Source: Dehalococcoidia bacterium (lineage in GTDB: Bacteria; Chloroflexota; Dehalococcoidia; JACVQG01). Taken from it: a DNA stretch of 5,256 bases. The stretch spans positions 1 to 5,256 of the forward strand of contig JACVQG010000312.1 of NCBI GenBank assembly GCA_015661045.1. Direction: 5' to 3'. The position numbers and the translations under genes are program-made. A model generated the notes under the pieces. The model saw nothing but the letters and a program-made list of their open reading frames with translations, ran no database searches and was not told where the DNA came from. Shown here piece after piece: positions 4,846 to 5,256 of the stretch; position 1 is the stretch's first letter, and each line of letters starts with the position of its first letter.

Positions 4846-5256
4846 CTACATTAAGTCCTGTTCGCTAACGCCCGGTTTAAGAAATGGGTTCCATTGCCTT
4901 TCGGCGCCGATGGTGGTCTCCGACCCATGCCCCGGATAGGCTACCGTATCATCGGGCAGTACCAGCAGCCTTGAATGGATACTATCCATCAGTTGATGAA
5001 GGTTCCCACCCGGGAGGTCGAAACGTCCGATACCATAGTTGAAAAGGGTATCCCCTGTAAAAACGACCCCGTGGCCTACCAGGCAAATACCCCCGGAACT
5101 GTGGCCGGGGGTGTGCAATACAGTAAAGCTAAGCTCTCCTAGCTTCAGGGTATCGCCGCCATGCAATAGCTGGTCGGGAGGAGGAGGGGCATCTACCTTA
5201 AAGCCAAACATGGAAGACGCCATTTGTTTTTGGTCCTGGCCGGGCATCTTTTCATC
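4846..5256 (-). CDS. Metallo-beta-lactamase-fold hydrolase, glyoxalase II (YcbL-like), 5' end beyond window
   Basis: This is the C-terminal 136 residues of an MBL-fold metal hydrolase. The reading frame stays open through 5256 (DEKMPGQDQ...), so the Met at 5247-5245 is internal and the true start lies outside. Seen: HTPGHSSGG (visible residues 48-56, metal-ligand H52), FTGDTLF (66-72) with bridging Asp D69, GIGRFDLPGG (75-84), and YPGHGSETTIGAERQWNPF (107-125) with metal-ligand H110. This set matches glyoxalase II / hydroxyacylglutathione hydrolase-like proteins of the YcbL group, which hydrolyse thioesters such as lactoylglutathione or use other thiol substrates. The first metal motif HxHxDH is expected in the missing part; the family has about 210 residues. 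It converges on the plus-strand genes and ends 9 nt from the foldback element. The exact substrate cannot be told from this sequence. Confidence 0.92.
   Translation of the reverse strand, partial: DEKMPGQDQKQMASSMFGFKVDAPPPPDQLLHGGDTLKLGELSFTVLHTPGHSSGGICLVGHGVVFTGDTLFNYGIGRFDLPGGNLHQLMDSIHSRLLVLPDDTVAYPGHGSETTIGAERQWNPFLKPGVSEQDLM

Noticed and set aside
5245..5247. Start codon of the MBL-fold gene at the Met encoded at 5247-5245
   Set aside because: The frame is open to the window end and the family needs a further N-terminal part with the HxHxDH motif.

Overview
The window appears to come from the chromosome of a free-living bacterium, most likely a Chloroflexota member of the Dehalococcoidia type. 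That placement is an inference from memory. It rests on the flavour of the Pst proteins and on three kinds of intergenic repeat (AAATCCCCC/GGGGGATTT, a CATTCTGgAGCGtAGCGAAGAATCTC-like motif split here by notation, and CCCTATAAGGGAGAGG) that I associate with such genomes. Base composition looks moderate. No phage, transposase, CRISPR or RNA gene was seen.

Positions 1-3301 hold a high-affinity phosphate importer operon in the order pstS (3' part only), pstC, pstA, pstB. The genes are tightly packed (pstC stop directly followed by the pstA ATG; 16 nt between pstA and pstB). The one real gap, between pstS and pstC, holds a foldable GC-rich palindrome that could lower expression of the membrane and ATPase subunits relative to the binding protein. 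No phoU follows pstB.

Positions 3176-3360 hold the most unusual feature. PstB runs about 40 residues past its normal end, and this tail reads as the N-terminal half of a TusA-family sulfur carrier with its Cys-Pro motif. The C-terminal half of the same family continues in another frame to 3360, with roughly 15-18 residues missing between. A good ribosome binding site sits 6 nt before an ATA codon exactly where the tusA start would be. The simplest reading is a decayed tusA gene that pstB now reads into.

Positions 3361-3554 are non-coding and hold hairpins and a dispersed repeat. Positions 3555-4271 encode a CysH-type APS/PAPS reductase with the Cys-Cys...CxxC iron-sulfur signature. An unrecognised small reading frame with a CxxC pair (to 4618) overlaps its end in the -1 frame, and the overlap carries an in-phase T TTA AAG heptamer. 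The tusA remnant and cysH together suggest a former sulfur-metabolism neighbourhood next to the phosphate operon.

Positions 4619-4845 are the gap between convergent genes. They hold a small inverted repeat and a ~95-nt foldback element that probably also ends transcription from both sides. The minus strand from 5256 down to 4846 carries the C-terminal two thirds of a metallo-beta-lactamase-fold hydrolase of the glyoxalase II (YcbL-like) type, cut off by the window edge.
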